Source: Odoribacter lunatus
GTDB taxonomy: Bacteria; Bacteroidota; Bacteroidia; Bacteroidales; Marinifilaceae
Reading direction: 5' to 3'
Assembly (NCBI RefSeq): GCF_943193135.1
Contig: NZ_CALPCZ010000007.1
Span: 32,483-96,482 of the forward strand
Length of the DNA: 64,000 nt
Shown: in pieces, positions 19,241 through 28,150 of the stretch
How positions within the stretch are numbered: the first letter of the stretch is position 1
Layout: the number at the start of each line of letters is the position of its first letter
Translations under genes and position numbers: made by a program
The notes under the pieces: model-generated
Databases searched by the model: none
What the model was told of the DNA's origin: nothing
What the model saw: only the letters and a program-made list of their open reading frames with translations

Positions 19241-20217
19241 TACCTCTGTAATTTCGGTTTAACCAACACTTGTCTTCTGAACCATCTCCATCCCCACCAC
19301 AAAAAAGACTTGCGAATCTTCACCAAACGATGAAAATAAGGTAAGACAATTTGAACATAAGGCAAATATTGAGTGTCTGCTTCTGTATGACGTTCTACCA
19401 TCTGCGGATGTGTCAGTGGCAATATCGCCCCCTCCAATTTGTTTTGTATCATCGACTTAGTAGCACATTTCACCTTAAAATGTGTAGCATCTTCTCCAAA
19501 ACCAATATTTTGAATCAAGGCAACATTAGGAATTATTGACAACTGCCGATTTCGCCAAATATGAAACATAAACTGCCAGTCCCAACCGTCGGTTCCCCGC
19601 TTCTTCATGATCTTAAAACGATCCAATTGCATTTGACGATCATTCCATCGAAAATCACACCACTTCAATACCTGCTTGAATTCTTTTAAGGAATAATCAT
19701 CAAGGAACAAATCAAAACCTTCCCATGTCCATCGCCACGTTGCCCACCCCCAAGTATGCGGATAACAAGAGAAATAATAAGACGCCTCTCCAAAACATTT
19801 GCCGCTATAATTATTCCCACTAATTAAAGCCACCTCGTACGTGTCCTTATATCTACGCAACAATTCATCACAATAGTAAAAAAAATCTTCTGAAGGAAAA
19901 ATATCGTCTTCCAATATAATTCCTTGTTCAACCTGTTCAAAAAACCACGAGATAGCTGCAACTACGCCTTTGCCACATCCCAGATTCTCTGTTCTGAAAC
20001 AAGTATGCAACTCACAATCCCAATCAATCTGTTTGATTATATCACGCGTCGCACGGCATTTCTCAATATCATCCGGATGATTAGGACGTGGGGCATCAGC
20101 CGACACATAAAGATATTTGGGACGTACTTTCCGAATTTGATTAAAAACCCGTTGTGTTGTATCCAAACGATTGAACAGAATCAATAATACCGGTGTATCA
20201 AACTCATTTTTCATCAC
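19240..20217 (-). CDS. Glycosyltransferase of the nucleotide-diphospho-sugar transferase fold
   Basis: 325 aa. It opens with TPVLLILFNRLDTTQRVFNQI and carries ENLGCGKGVVAAISWFF and the metal-binding GIILEDDIFPS (EDD) near residues 95-104, as in GNT-I-like transferases of bacterial polysaccharide loci. WGWATWRWTW near 150 is also characteristic of this group. It overlaps the licD stop by 14 bp. Substrate unknown. Confidence 0.8.
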   Translation of the reverse strand: MMKNEFDTPVLLILFNRLDTTQRVFNQIRKVRPKYLYVSADAPRPNHPDDIEKCRATRDIIKQIDWDCELHTCFRTENLGCGKGVVAAISWFFEQVEQGIILEDDIFPSEDFFYYCDELLRRYKDTYEVALISGNNYSGKCFGEASYYFSCYPHTWGWATWRWTWEGFDLFLDDYSLKEFKQVLKWCDFRWNDRQMQLDRFKIMKKRGTDGWDWQFMFHIWRNRQLSIIPNVALIQNIGFGEDATHFKVKCATKSMIQNKLEGAILPLTHPQMVERHTEADTQYLPYVQIVLPYFHRLVKIRKSFLWWGWRWFRRQVLVKPKLQR

Positions 20218-21019
20218 TTAAAGAAGGATTAACGTATAACGTATGAGTCGGCTTTTGCTTTTCTTCTGGGGGTAATTGCATGTAATTACGATACAAATCC
20301 GTCAAATATCCATCAGGATTAGCCGGGCAATTAAACGTATGCCCTTCAAATCCTATTTCCGACAACGGATAAATGTCTCGCACCCGATGAACAATCCCGT
20401 AAACATTATTATAAGGCACATTGGATATATATTTTCCCCCCCGTAAAAATGTCAAAATCCACCAAATAAGCCAATACTCCCCATAACGAATGCGGAAAAA
20501 GAAATATTTCACACACGAGCTTCCTGTAATCCGATGCAAGGCGTTAAAATAAATTTTACTGATACAAATCTTACGGGTTATGTGCTTCACTAACTTCAAC
20601 GCAAAAGAAGGATAGGAAATAAATTCAAATATCTCCAAACATACCCCGCTAAAAGCAACATCATGAATCCCGTCTTTGCCTAAAAGGAATGAATTTTTAT
20701 CATACAATCGCACACAATAAAAATACCCTCCTGCATTTTTACGCGTTTGTAATTCAATATGAGTCGGTATTTCCTGGGAAGCCACTTCTAAAAAACGCCT
20801 TAAATCCTCTGATGGCATACCGATATCCAAATCATCATCCCAAGGAATAAATCCCTGATGCCTTACAGCTCCCAACAATGTCCCCCCATCCAGCCAATAC
20901 CTTAATCCATATTTCCGGCAGATACCGTCAAACAACAATAAAATATCCAATATCTTTAATTGGGTAGCCCTTAAATTAGCCTCAACGCTTTTCTGAAGAT
21001 AAGTATTCCCGTTCCCCAT
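20204..21019 (-). CDS. LicD-family phosphotransferase
   Basis: 271 aa LicD/fukutin-related protein. The nucleotidyltransferase-like core reads WLDGGTLLGAVRHQGFIPWD followed by DDLDIGM, with metal-binding acidic residues at 61-65. Family members transfer phosphocholine or, in the fukutin branch, ribitol-phosphate from a CDP donor to a glycan. The neighbouring gene encodes a CDP-polyol type cytidylyltransferase-SDR fusion, which favours polyol-phosphate rather than choline as the transferred group. The nucleotide gap to that gene is 4 bp. Confidence 0.85.
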   Translation of the reverse strand: MGNGNTYLQKSVEANLRATQLKILDILLLFDGICRKYGLRYWLDGGTLLGAVRHQGFIPWDDDLDIGMPSEDLRRFLEVASQEIPTHIELQTRKNAGGYFYCVRLYDKNSFLLGKDGIHDVAFSGVCLEIFEFISYPSFALKLVKHITRKICISKIYFNALHRITGSSCVKYFFFRIRYGEYWLIWWILTFLRGGKYISNVPYNNVYGIVHRVRDIYPLSEIGFEGHTFNCPANPDGYLTDLYRNYMQLPPEEKQKPTHTLYVNPSLSDEK

Positions 21020-21023
21020 TCTT

Positions 21024-22379
21024 TCACTGTAATTTCACGTCTATCACTTGTCCTGTAAAATCAGAAGCCAAAGTTTGCAAAGATGCCTCTGCCACCTTCT
21101 CCGGTAATAATAGGGTATCTTCCGGTTCATTTCCGAAGTTCTGTATGCGCATAGGTGTTTTCGTACGTTCCGGATTAATGCAATTGACCTTGATTCCCCA
21201 CGCATCCCATTCTTGGGCAATAGCCTGTACAAAGTTCACCACGGCTGCTTTCGTAGAAGAATAAATGCTATAGAATGCACGCCCGCGTGTATAAGAACTG
21301 GAGGTGAAAAAGAGCAATTGCCCTTGTGTCTTTTTCAAATATTCCAACGACTCTAGCGCCACGTTCACCACACCCAGATAATTCACATCTATCGCTTTTC
21401 GGAGGGTTTCATAATCCATATTTGCAAGCGGTTCTTTATTCAAAACCCCTGCCGTATTAATGACAAAATCTATCGCATTCTCTTGCTTAGCCACCTCCTC
21501 CAAGGCCTTATGCACTTGTCCGCGCTCTGCGACATCCGTCTGATTTAATCTGCGTGAAAAGACATACACGTTGGCTCCGTATTCTTTCAATAGATCCACG
21601 ATACATTCCCCTATTCCGTAATGCCCTCCGAAGACAACAGCCACTTTTCCCCGGAATTGCTCTCTTTCGAGTTTAAAATCACCCCATTCGCTTTTCTTCA
21701 ATTGAAAGAATTTATCCAGCAAATAGGTATCTTCCTTGTACGTCAGCTTCATATTGGCTTCTTCGCCGGCAACCACATAAATCTTTTCTTCCGGAAGATA
21801 TTTTTTCACCACCCCGCAATCGTCAGTCACTTTAAAGGCAGGATCTTGCAAAGCAATCCGATAAGCCTCCCGAATCGTTTCCAATCGAAAAGCCTGCGGC
21901 GTCTGTCCGCGCCGGAGACGGGAACGGTCGGGAATCGTCTCGATAAAATCACCCTCCACCTCAACAATCGTATCGGCAGAAGGCAAAGCCACGTCAACTG
22001 CCCGATAGGTTTCCAAAGCCTGGACCACATCGTCAATAATACGATGACTCACCAAAGGACGCACCGCATCATGGAAAATAAGATTAATCCCCGGAGCATC
22101 ATAAGCCTGTATCGCCGATAAACTCGAATCGTAGCGTTCTTTCCCCCCTCTCAGAATCTTTTTCACTTTCTTCCAACCATTCCGAAGCACCAATGATTCA
22201 ATTTCAGCGATATAAAAAGGATTGGATACAATGGCAATCTCATCAATATGACTATTGTGTTCAAACACATCCACCGTATGTTCAATCACCATTTTACCCG
22301 CCACCTTAAAAAACTGCTTTGGCGTAGAAAATCCCAAACGGCTTCCTACTCCCCCCGCTAATATTACTGCAACGTTCAT
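21024..22379 (-). CDS. Bifunctional IspD-like cytidylyltransferase / short-chain dehydrogenase
   Basis: 451-aa fusion. Residues 1-225 are an IspD/TarI-type cytidylyltransferase with LAGGVGSRLG (7-16), PKQFF (20-24) and FHDAVRP (102-108). Residues 242-451 are an SDR domain with GGHYGIG (251-257), NTAG (308-311) and the catalytic YSSTK (373-377). The architecture matches Haemophilus Acs1/Bcs1-like enzymes that reduce ribulose-5-phosphate and make CDP-ribitol; human ISPD/CRPPA has a comparable layout. The exact polyol (ribitol or other) is inference. First gene of the minus-strand glycan operon. Confidence 0.85.
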   Translation of the reverse strand: MNVAVILAGGVGSRLGFSTPKQFFKVAGKMVIEHTVDVFEHNSHIDEIAIVSNPFYIAEIESLVLRNGWKKVKKILRGGKERYDSSLSAIQAYDAPGINLIFHDAVRPLVSHRIIDDVVQALETYRAVDVALPSADTIVEVEGDFIETIPDRSRLRRGQTPQAFRLETIREAYRIALQDPAFKVTDDCGVVKKYLPEEKIYVVAGEEANMKLTYKEDTYLLDKFFQLKKSEWGDFKLEREQFRGKVAVVFGGHYGIGECIVDLLKEYGANVYVFSRRLNQTDVAERGQVHKALEEVAKQENAIDFVINTAGVLNKEPLANMDYETLRKAIDVNYLGVVNVALESLEYLKKTQGQLLFFTSSSYTRGRAFYSIYSSTKAAVVNFVQAIAQEWDAWGIKVNCINPERTKTPMRIQNFGNEPEDTLLLPEKVAEASLQTLASDFTGQVIDVKLQ

Positions 22380-22413
22380 TTACTCCTATTTTCGATAACC
22401 CAAAAGATAATTA

Positions 22414-22443
22414 CAAAAGTAACAAAATATATTTATAAGGCAA
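22414..22443 (-). promoter_or_regulatory. Promoter of the glycan operon (minus strand)
   Basis: On the minus strand TTG (22441-22443) is followed after 19 bp by TACTTTTG (22414-22421), a full TAnnTTTG match, about 35 bp before the start at 22379. Confidence 0.6.
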
Positions 22444-22469
22444 TGACTTTAGTTATTAGCCATATTTTC

Positions 22470-22477
22470 TACTTTTG
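22470..22477 (+). promoter_or_regulatory. -7 element of the plus-strand glycosyltransferase
   Basis: TACTTTTG at 22470-22477, 23 bp before ATG 22501, on the opposite strand from the glycan operon promoter. The two promoters share a ~65-bp divergent region. No good TTG is seen at the -33 position. Confidence 0.45.
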
Positions 22478-22500
22478 TTCAAAATTTATAATAACATTTT

Positions 22501-23451
22501 ATGGATATTTTCAAAAAAATATCCGTTATTATGTGTACATATAACGGAATACCATATATCGAACAACAATTAAACAGCATAGTAACACAGACTTATCCTA
22601 TTCATGAACTCATTATCCAAGACGATGGATCAACGGATAGCACAATAGAAACCATTCACCGTTTTCAATCCCGATACCCCTATATCCAACTATTCCAAAA
22701 CGAAAAGCATTTAGGCATCAACCAAAACTTTTTTTCCGCCATGGAGCGCGCTACGGGGGAATATATTGCCATTTCTGACCAAGACGATATATGGCTTGCA
22801 AATAAGCTCGAAAAACAAATTGAACACATTGGAAAACATGATATCTGTTTTTCGGCCTATTACGTTGATGATGTATACTCTGACAATTTAAAACAAATAA
22901 GAATACCTATCTATAACATAGAAAGCCAAATCTTCGGAAATTATATTGCCGGTCACACCATGCTTATCCGAAAGGATCTGATACAGAAAGTAAATCTCCC
23001 CGCTCCTGTTTGTTACGATTACTGGTTAGCTATTTGCGCCCATTTTCACCACGGTATTATCCAAATAGACGAACCCTTAAATTGGCGTCGGCTACATAAA
23101 TTATCAGCAACAGCTCTTATCAATCAAAAACACAACACTCCAAACTTTTTTACTCCTTATTTTCAGGGTATTATTTACTTAAATAAACTGCGACATAATG
23201 AAAACTGGCATTATTTCCTTTCCTATATTTACAACCAATCTCAGCAATCTTCATTACAACTTACACAAAGTTTGTATAAGTATCTGATGAAAAACAATAT
23301 ATTTGCCCTTTTTCACCTATGTTATTTATGTCTCATTTATAAAAATCTTATCTATCCTCAATCTTCTAAAGGTCCTCTATCTTACTTTCGAGCTTTCTTT
23401 TTTCCATTCATCTACGCATACCACCATCATTGGGATTTTTGTTCATTCTAA
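22501..23451 (+). CDS. Family 2 glycosyltransferase (rhamnosyltransferase-like)
   Basis: 316 aa. ISVIMCTYNGIPYIEQQL at the N-terminus, IIQDDGSTDSTIE near 36-48, and the metal-binding ISDQDDIWLANKLEKQ near 90-105 match the GT2 subgroup of dTDP-rhamnosyltransferases. It is transcribed divergently from the rest of the glycan operon and is markedly AT-rich, which may mean it was acquired separately. Sugar specificity is not certain. Confidence 0.82.
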   Translation: MDIFKKISVIMCTYNGIPYIEQQLNSIVTQTYPIHELIIQDDGSTDSTIETIHRFQSRYPYIQLFQNEKHLGINQNFFSAMERATGEYIAISDQDDIWLANKLEKQIEHIGKHDICFSAYYVDDVYSDNLKQIRIPIYNIESQIFGNYIAGHTMLIRKDLIQKVNLPAPVCYDYWLAICAHFHHGIIQIDEPLNWRRLHKLSATALINQKHNTPNFFTPYFQGIIYLNKLRHNENWHYFLSYIYNQSQQSSLQLTQSLYKYLMKNNIFALFHLCYLCLIYKNLIYPQSSKGPLSYFRAFFFPFIYAYHHHWDFCSF

Positions 23452-23477
23452 TCAAGATATTTAATTACATTTCCTTC

Positions 23478-23528
23478 CATTCACATACCATTTTCCTCCC
23501 CCAATGGGCTGAATATGAGATGTGAATG
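23478..23528. repeat. Inverted repeat between convergent genes
   Basis: CATTCACAT (23478-23486) and ATGTGAATG (23520-23528) are exact complements enclosing CCATT...AATGG, so nested hairpins are possible. It lies between the plus-strand glycosyltransferase and the minus-strand flippase and may serve as a transcription stop, although T-tracts are weak. Confidence 0.35.
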
Positions 23529-23570
23529 AAAGTTGTTTTACGCACAGAAAATATCAAAATATTTATAAAA

Positions 23571-25088
23571 TCAATCTATTGGGTCAGAAGGTGCATCAAA
23601 TATGCGCCAAACTCGATTCCTGATCTTACCAATCAAACGGTTCAATTCTTCTGATACACGCAAACGATGAATCAAAACCGACCAAAATGCTCCGATAACC
23701 AAAGAACGGTAACAACCATCCAAGATAGGTGAAATCTTCCATACCGGTAAAATATGGTTCACCCCAAACAACAATACCACCATCCCTATTTGTTTCAGCA
23801 TGGCCACATCATAGGGATTACCTTTCACTTTCTTCAATACAATCCATTGTTGCCACAAATAGCTGATCAAGCACGTAATAAACGAAGCTACCGCCGCACC
23901 TGTAATTCCAAAACGAGGAATCAATAAATAGTTTGTGTAAATCGTTAAAGCAGTCAAGAAGAACGTGAAATACAATCCCCAATAGTAATAACGCGAAAAA
24001 GAAATCAACGTCCCTCCGAAATTCAGCGTAATAGCAACTAATTTGCTTAAGCCGATAAAGAATACCACCCACTTCCCCGTCTCATACACATCTCCATTGG
24101 GAATAATATCAAAAATGTTATCAATATTAATCCATATCATCAAGAACAGCGAACTCCCGGCGATCAACTGATGCAAAGAAACTTTCTTGTATAACTCATT
24201 GGCTTTTACAAAATCCCCCTCTTTCAATGCTGCTGCAGCCAAAGGAGAAGATATGGCAAGGATTGAACGAGCCGGCATCTCAATAACCGCTGCCATATAA
24301 AAAGCCACTGTATAGACACCTGCATAATCCAAGCCCATCTTGGAACTAACCATAAATAAATCCAATTGAGCCATAATACTACCCCCAAAAGCCCCGACAA
24401 TCAGAAATAACGTATAATACAGTATCTTTTTCCGCAAATCCCTATCGATAAAAGCAAAATTATGCTTCATTGAAATGGTTCCAATGTGCGATACATACAC
24501 AAAGGTACACAACATTGCCATTCCGTACACGCACACACAACCCGTAACCAAACCTGCCAAATCCAGCAATCGGAAAGCATAAAACATATACACCACCAAT
24601 AACATCACCCGTACACCTACCTCACGAATAAACTTAGGAACCACTATCCGCATCAGCAAATTAGAATAAACCTCCAGCACTGTCCAGAAAAGCAAAAAAA
24701 GAGTCAAAGGAACTACCCACGAGGAATATTCGACAAACAGAGGCGACTTTTTGGCAAAAAAGTCAATAATGAGTCCCTTCAAAAGAAAAAATAACCCGAT
24801 AAACACTGCAGACCCTATTGCCGGCATCAACATCAAATAAAAGAAAAATCCGTTATGATTATTTTCCGGATTCCGAAAATAAGGGAAAAAACGCATGGCC
24901 GAAGCAGAAGTACCCAATTGCGCAAAACCGGCCACCAATGCCGCCACTTCATACATCACTTTTGTCAATCCAATAACCTCCGGCTCTACATATTTCGTCA
25001 AAATAAAAAAAGTCGTCAAGAAACCTATAAAGGCACCTATGTAATTAAAAACCGTCGCCTTAATGCTCTGCCGAATGATTACTCCCAT
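23571..25088 (-). CDS. Polysaccharide flippase of the MOP/Wzx type
   Basis: 505 aa with about 12-14 hydrophobic segments. The N-terminal IIRQSIKATVFNYIGAFIGF and the general pattern of lipopolysaccharide/capsule exporters place it among Wzx-like multidrug/oligosaccharidyl-lipid/polysaccharide exporters. Such proteins flip undecaprenyl-linked repeat units to the periplasm, fitting the adjoining glycosyltransferases. ATG 25088 (MGVIIRQ) is preferred to an upstream GTG at 25139. Confidence 0.85.
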   Translation of the reverse strand: MGVIIRQSIKATVFNYIGAFIGFLTTFFILTKYVEPEVIGLTKVMYEVAALVAGFAQLGTSASAMRFFPYFRNPENNHNGFFFYLMLMPAIGSAVFIGLFFLLKGLIIDFFAKKSPLFVEYSSWVVPLTLFLLFWTVLEVYSNLLMRIVVPKFIREVGVRVMLLVVYMFYAFRLLDLAGLVTGCVCVYGMAMLCTFVYVSHIGTISMKHNFAFIDRDLRKKILYYTLFLIVGAFGGSIMAQLDLFMVSSKMGLDYAGVYTVAFYMAAVIEMPARSILAISSPLAAAALKEGDFVKANELYKKVSLHQLIAGSSLFLMIWINIDNIFDIIPNGDVYETGKWVVFFIGLSKLVAITLNFGGTLISFSRYYYWGLYFTFFLTALTIYTNYLLIPRFGITGAAVASFITCLISYLWQQWIVLKKVKGNPYDVAMLKQIGMVVLLFGVNHILPVWKISPILDGCYRSLVIGAFWSVLIHRLRVSEELNRLIGKIRNRVWRIFDAPSDPID

Positions 25089-25177
25089 GTGAATTGTTTT
25101 CAGATTAACAAAAGTAAATATTCCTCCCCATAAATACACTATTCGGCTAAAAATATCATAAAATTCACGGAAACATC

Positions 25178-25207
25178 AAAAAATCCACTCTTTCAAGTGG
25201 ATTTTTT
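25178..25207 (-). terminator. Terminator of the dcw-helicase transcript
   Basis: On the minus strand AAAAAATCCACT pairs with AGTGGATTTTTT (12 bp, 6-nt loop) and ends in a run of T. It overlaps the last codons and stop of the helicase gene, so coding end and terminator are fused. The flippase gene starts beyond it, so it isolates the wall cluster from the glycan locus. Confidence 0.8.
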
Positions 25208-26983
25208 ACGTTTCTTAGCTCCGGAACTTTTCCTTTTATCTCCAAAACGACTTTCATTCTTACGCCATTTATTATTAGCTGTGGAGTTACGCTTCTTGCC
25301 CCCAAAATCGCGTCCATTGCGCCGTCCACCGTCTTTTCCGCGGTCTCGGTCTCGGCCATAACGGTCTTTCACTTCCGTCAATGTAAACGGTAATCCATTA
25401 AAATTGACATTCCGGAAACAAGCTGCAAAACCGTTTATCCCGCGAATGTCCACCTCAAATTTCGTATTGCCTTCAAATATTCGTATACTTCCTATCTCCA
25501 GGCCCTTGCGAGGTGCATTTTCATTAATAATCGCCATCAAATCGCGGGGCGTAAATCCGTCCTCTTTCCCTACATTGACGCTAAATGTTGTAAATTCACG
25601 AGCCGATTCCTCCAAGCGACCTCCGCGACGCCTTTCTCTACCTCCCTGTCGTTCAGACTCCGAAAGGTTAAGGTCTTCTACTCCGGCATATTTTTTCAAC
25701 AATTTGCCGAACTCATAAGCAACAATTTTCTGTATCAACTCTTCTTTGCTCAATTCCGCAAATTTCTCAAACAATTCCTGCTGGTAATTTACCAATGTCT
25801 CTTTCGGTTCCGCCGCCAATATTTTATCTGCGTAATACAATAACTGCGCCCGACACACTTCATCTCCTCCCGGCACTTCCTTGTATTCAAATTTCTTCTT
25901 AAGTACTCCTTCGATGCGACGCAATTTTCCTTTTTCTTTGGAATGAACTATCGCCACCGAAATTCCTTCCCGGCCAGCACGTCCCGTACGCCCGCTCCGA
26001 TGCGTATAACTCTCTACATCTTCCGGCAAATTAAAATTAATCACATGCGTCAGATTATCCACATCCAACCCACGTGCCGCCACATCCGTCGCCACCAATA
26101 CTTTCAAACGTTTAGACCGGAAACGTGCCATCACCTCATCGCGTTGCGTCTGGCTCAAATCTCCGTGCAGTGCGTCACAGTCGATACCGTCTTTCTGCAA
26201 CTTATGGGCAATATCCCGAGCATCTATCTTGGTACGTGTAAAAATAATCGCATACATATCGGGAGCACAATCAATCACCCGATGCAGTGTCTCATAACAA
26301 TCTTTCGCCTTTACTTGGTAATACTCATGACGCACCGTATCTGCTCCCTGATTCTTCTTACCTACGGAAATTTCCAGCGGAGAATGCAGATAATTCCGTG
26401 CAATGCGCTCCACTTCCCGAGGCATCGTTGCTGAAAACAGATACGTTTTACGCATTTCCGGAGTCTCATCCAGAATAAAATTCAAGTCCTCCTTGAATCC
26501 CATGTTCAACATTTCATCCGCTTCATCCAATACCACTGCTTTTACCGCATCAATATCCACTGCCCCTCTCTTTATCAAGTCACATAAACGTCCCGGAGTT
26601 GCCACTAATATATGCACACCTTTACTTACATCCCGAATCTGTCTCCGGATATCCGTTCCGCCGTAAACACAAACAATCTGCACGCCAGGACAATATTTGG
26701 AATAATTCTTCAAATCATTCCCAATCTGCACACACAATTCCCGTGTCGGACTCAATATCAGTACTTGTATATTCTTTTTCTCAACCTCCAACTTTTGCAA
26801 CAAAGGCAAGCCGAAAGCCGCCGTCTTTCCCGTTCCTGTTTGCGCCAAAGCGACCAAGTCTCGCTCTTCACTTAAAATAACAGGAATTACTTTCTCCTGT
26901 ATCGGACTCGGAGTCTCAAACCCTAAATCAGCAATTCCTTTCAGAATCTCCCCGTCTAAACCTAATTCTCTAAATTTTTCCAT
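25193..26983 (-). CDS. DEAD-box ATP-dependent RNA helicase with C-terminal RNA-binding domain
   Basis: 596 aa. Helicase motifs in order: AQTGTGKT (47-54), LDEADEML near 150, SATMPREV, ATDVAARGLDVDN and HRSGRTGRAG. After the core a DbpA/CsdA-type RNA-binding domain spans about residues 465-545, followed by a basic tail rich in RDRGKDGGRRNG and KKRKKST. It probably acts in ribosome assembly or cold adaptation. It is 9 bp after ftsZ2 and is the last gene before the terminator, so it may be read through from the division cluster. Confidence 0.92.
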   Translation of the reverse strand: MEKFRELGLDGEILKGIADLGFETPSPIQEKVIPVILSEERDLVALAQTGTGKTAAFGLPLLQKLEVEKKNIQVLILSPTRELCVQIGNDLKNYSKYCPGVQIVCVYGGTDIRRQIRDVSKGVHILVATPGRLCDLIKRGAVDIDAVKAVVLDEADEMLNMGFKEDLNFILDETPEMRKTYLFSATMPREVERIARNYLHSPLEISVGKKNQGADTVRHEYYQVKAKDCYETLHRVIDCAPDMYAIIFTRTKIDARDIAHKLQKDGIDCDALHGDLSQTQRDEVMARFRSKRLKVLVATDVAARGLDVDNLTHVINFNLPEDVESYTHRSGRTGRAGREGISVAIVHSKEKGKLRRIEGVLKKKFEYKEVPGGDEVCRAQLLYYADKILAAEPKETLVNYQQELFEKFAELSKEELIQKIVAYEFGKLLKKYAGVEDLNLSESERQGGRERRRGGRLEESAREFTTFSVNVGKEDGFTPRDLMAIINENAPRKGLEIGSIRIFEGNTKFEVDIRGINGFAACFRNVNFNGLPFTLTEVKDRYGRDRDRGKDGGRRNGRDFGGKKRNSTANNKWRKNESRFGDKRKSSGAKKRKKST

Positions 26984-26992
26984 TCAATATGA

Positions 26993-28126
26993 TTAAATAA
27001 TCCGGACATTCCGTCTTCTTTCGTATGCCGGTGTTGTAAATAATTCCTCAATCTCTTCCGGTTCCAAATCCGGCTTCAGTACTACTTCCTCCGGACTCAG
27101 CAGTAACCCGTTTTCTTCGTGCCGCACCGCAGGCTGGTCTAAAATCTCGATATCATCTTTCGGAAAGCCCGTAGCAATAATTGTCACCGAAATCGCATCA
27201 CCTAATTCTTCATCCGTTCCTACACCCCAAATTACCGCAGCAGTATCCCCTACCCGATGAATAATAATAGACGTTATCTCCGTCATTTCATTCATCGTTA
27301 TCTCATTCGTACCCGATGTAATATTCAACAAAATATTCTTCGCCCCGCGAATATCATTATTATTCAATAACGGACTATCCAACGCTTCCGTAATAGCCCG
27401 CTTAGCCCGGTCTTCCCCGGAAGCCTGTGCCGCCCCCATAATAGCCACACCGCTATCTGTCATAACCGTTTTCACATCCGCGAAATCCACATTAATATAT
27501 CCCGGCAACGTTATTACCTCGGCAATACCTTTCGCCGCAATATTCAACACGTCATTCGCCTTGGCAAAAGCCGCCGTAATAGTCTGTGAGCCATATATCC
27601 GTTTAATCTTCTCGTTATCTATAACTATCAAGCAATCCACATGGTCTTTCAATCGCCTCAATCCCTCCCGCGCCTGATTCAAACGCTTCGGTCCCTCAAA
27701 GCGGGCAGGAATAGACACAATTCCAACCGTCAGTATTCCCATATCCTTTGCCAACCTGGCAATCACCGGTGCAGCTCCTGTACCCGTTCCACCTCCCATT
27801 GCTGCCGTAATAAAAGCCATTCGGGTGTTTTTCTTTAACATACGGGTAATCTCCTCCAAACTTTCCTCCGCCGATTTTTCTCCAATCTCCGGCTTATTCC
27901 CCGCACCATGTCCCCCTGTCAATTCCACCCCCAACTGAATCTTTATCGGCACCGGACTATTTTCCAAAGCCTGCGCATCCGTATTACACACCACAAAATC
28001 CACGTCGCATATTCCTTTGGAATACATATATTCTACGGCATTGCCTCCTCCCCCGCCGACACCGATTACCTTGATAATCGTCGGAGACACTTCATCCAAA
28101 TTAAAATTTACCAATCCGTCTATCAT
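26993..28126 (-). CDS. ftsZ: Cell division protein FtsZ, second tandem copy
   Basis: 377-aa tubulin-like GTPase. It has VIGVGGGGGNAV near the N-terminus, the G-box GGGTGTG (111-117) and an intact T7 synergy loop NVDFADV with Asn212, Asp214 and Asp217, so it should polymerise. The C-terminal linker is short (about 55 residues) and ends in TPAYERRRNVRII, resembling the conserved FtsZ tail peptide that binds FtsA. It lies 24 bp after ftsZ1; by eye the two GTPase domains are about half identical, i.e. an old duplication. Confidence 0.93.
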   Translation of the reverse strand: MIDGLVNFNLDEVSPTIIKVIGVGGGGGNAVEYMYSKGICDVDFVVCNTDAQALENSPVPIKIQLGVELTGGHGAGNKPEIGEKSAEESLEEITRMLKKNTRMAFITAAMGGGTGTGAAPVIARLAKDMGILTVGIVSIPARFEGPKRLNQAREGLRRLKDHVDCLIVIDNEKIKRIYGSQTITAAFAKANDVLNIAAKGIAEVITLPGYINVDFADVKTVMTDSGVAIMGAAQASGEDRAKRAITEALDSPLLNNNDIRGAKNILLNITSGTNEITMNEMTEITSIIIHRVGDTAAVIWGVGTDEELGDAISVTIIATGFPKDDIEILDQPAVRHEENGLLLSPEEVVLKPDLEPEEIEELFTTPAYERRRNVRII

Positions 28127-28150
28127 AATCGACTTTTCTTTTTATTCACA

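Noticed and set aside
25089..25139. Flippase start at GTG 25139
   Set aside because: The extra 17 residues (MYLWGGIFTFVNL...) are unlike the family and ATG 25088 follows.
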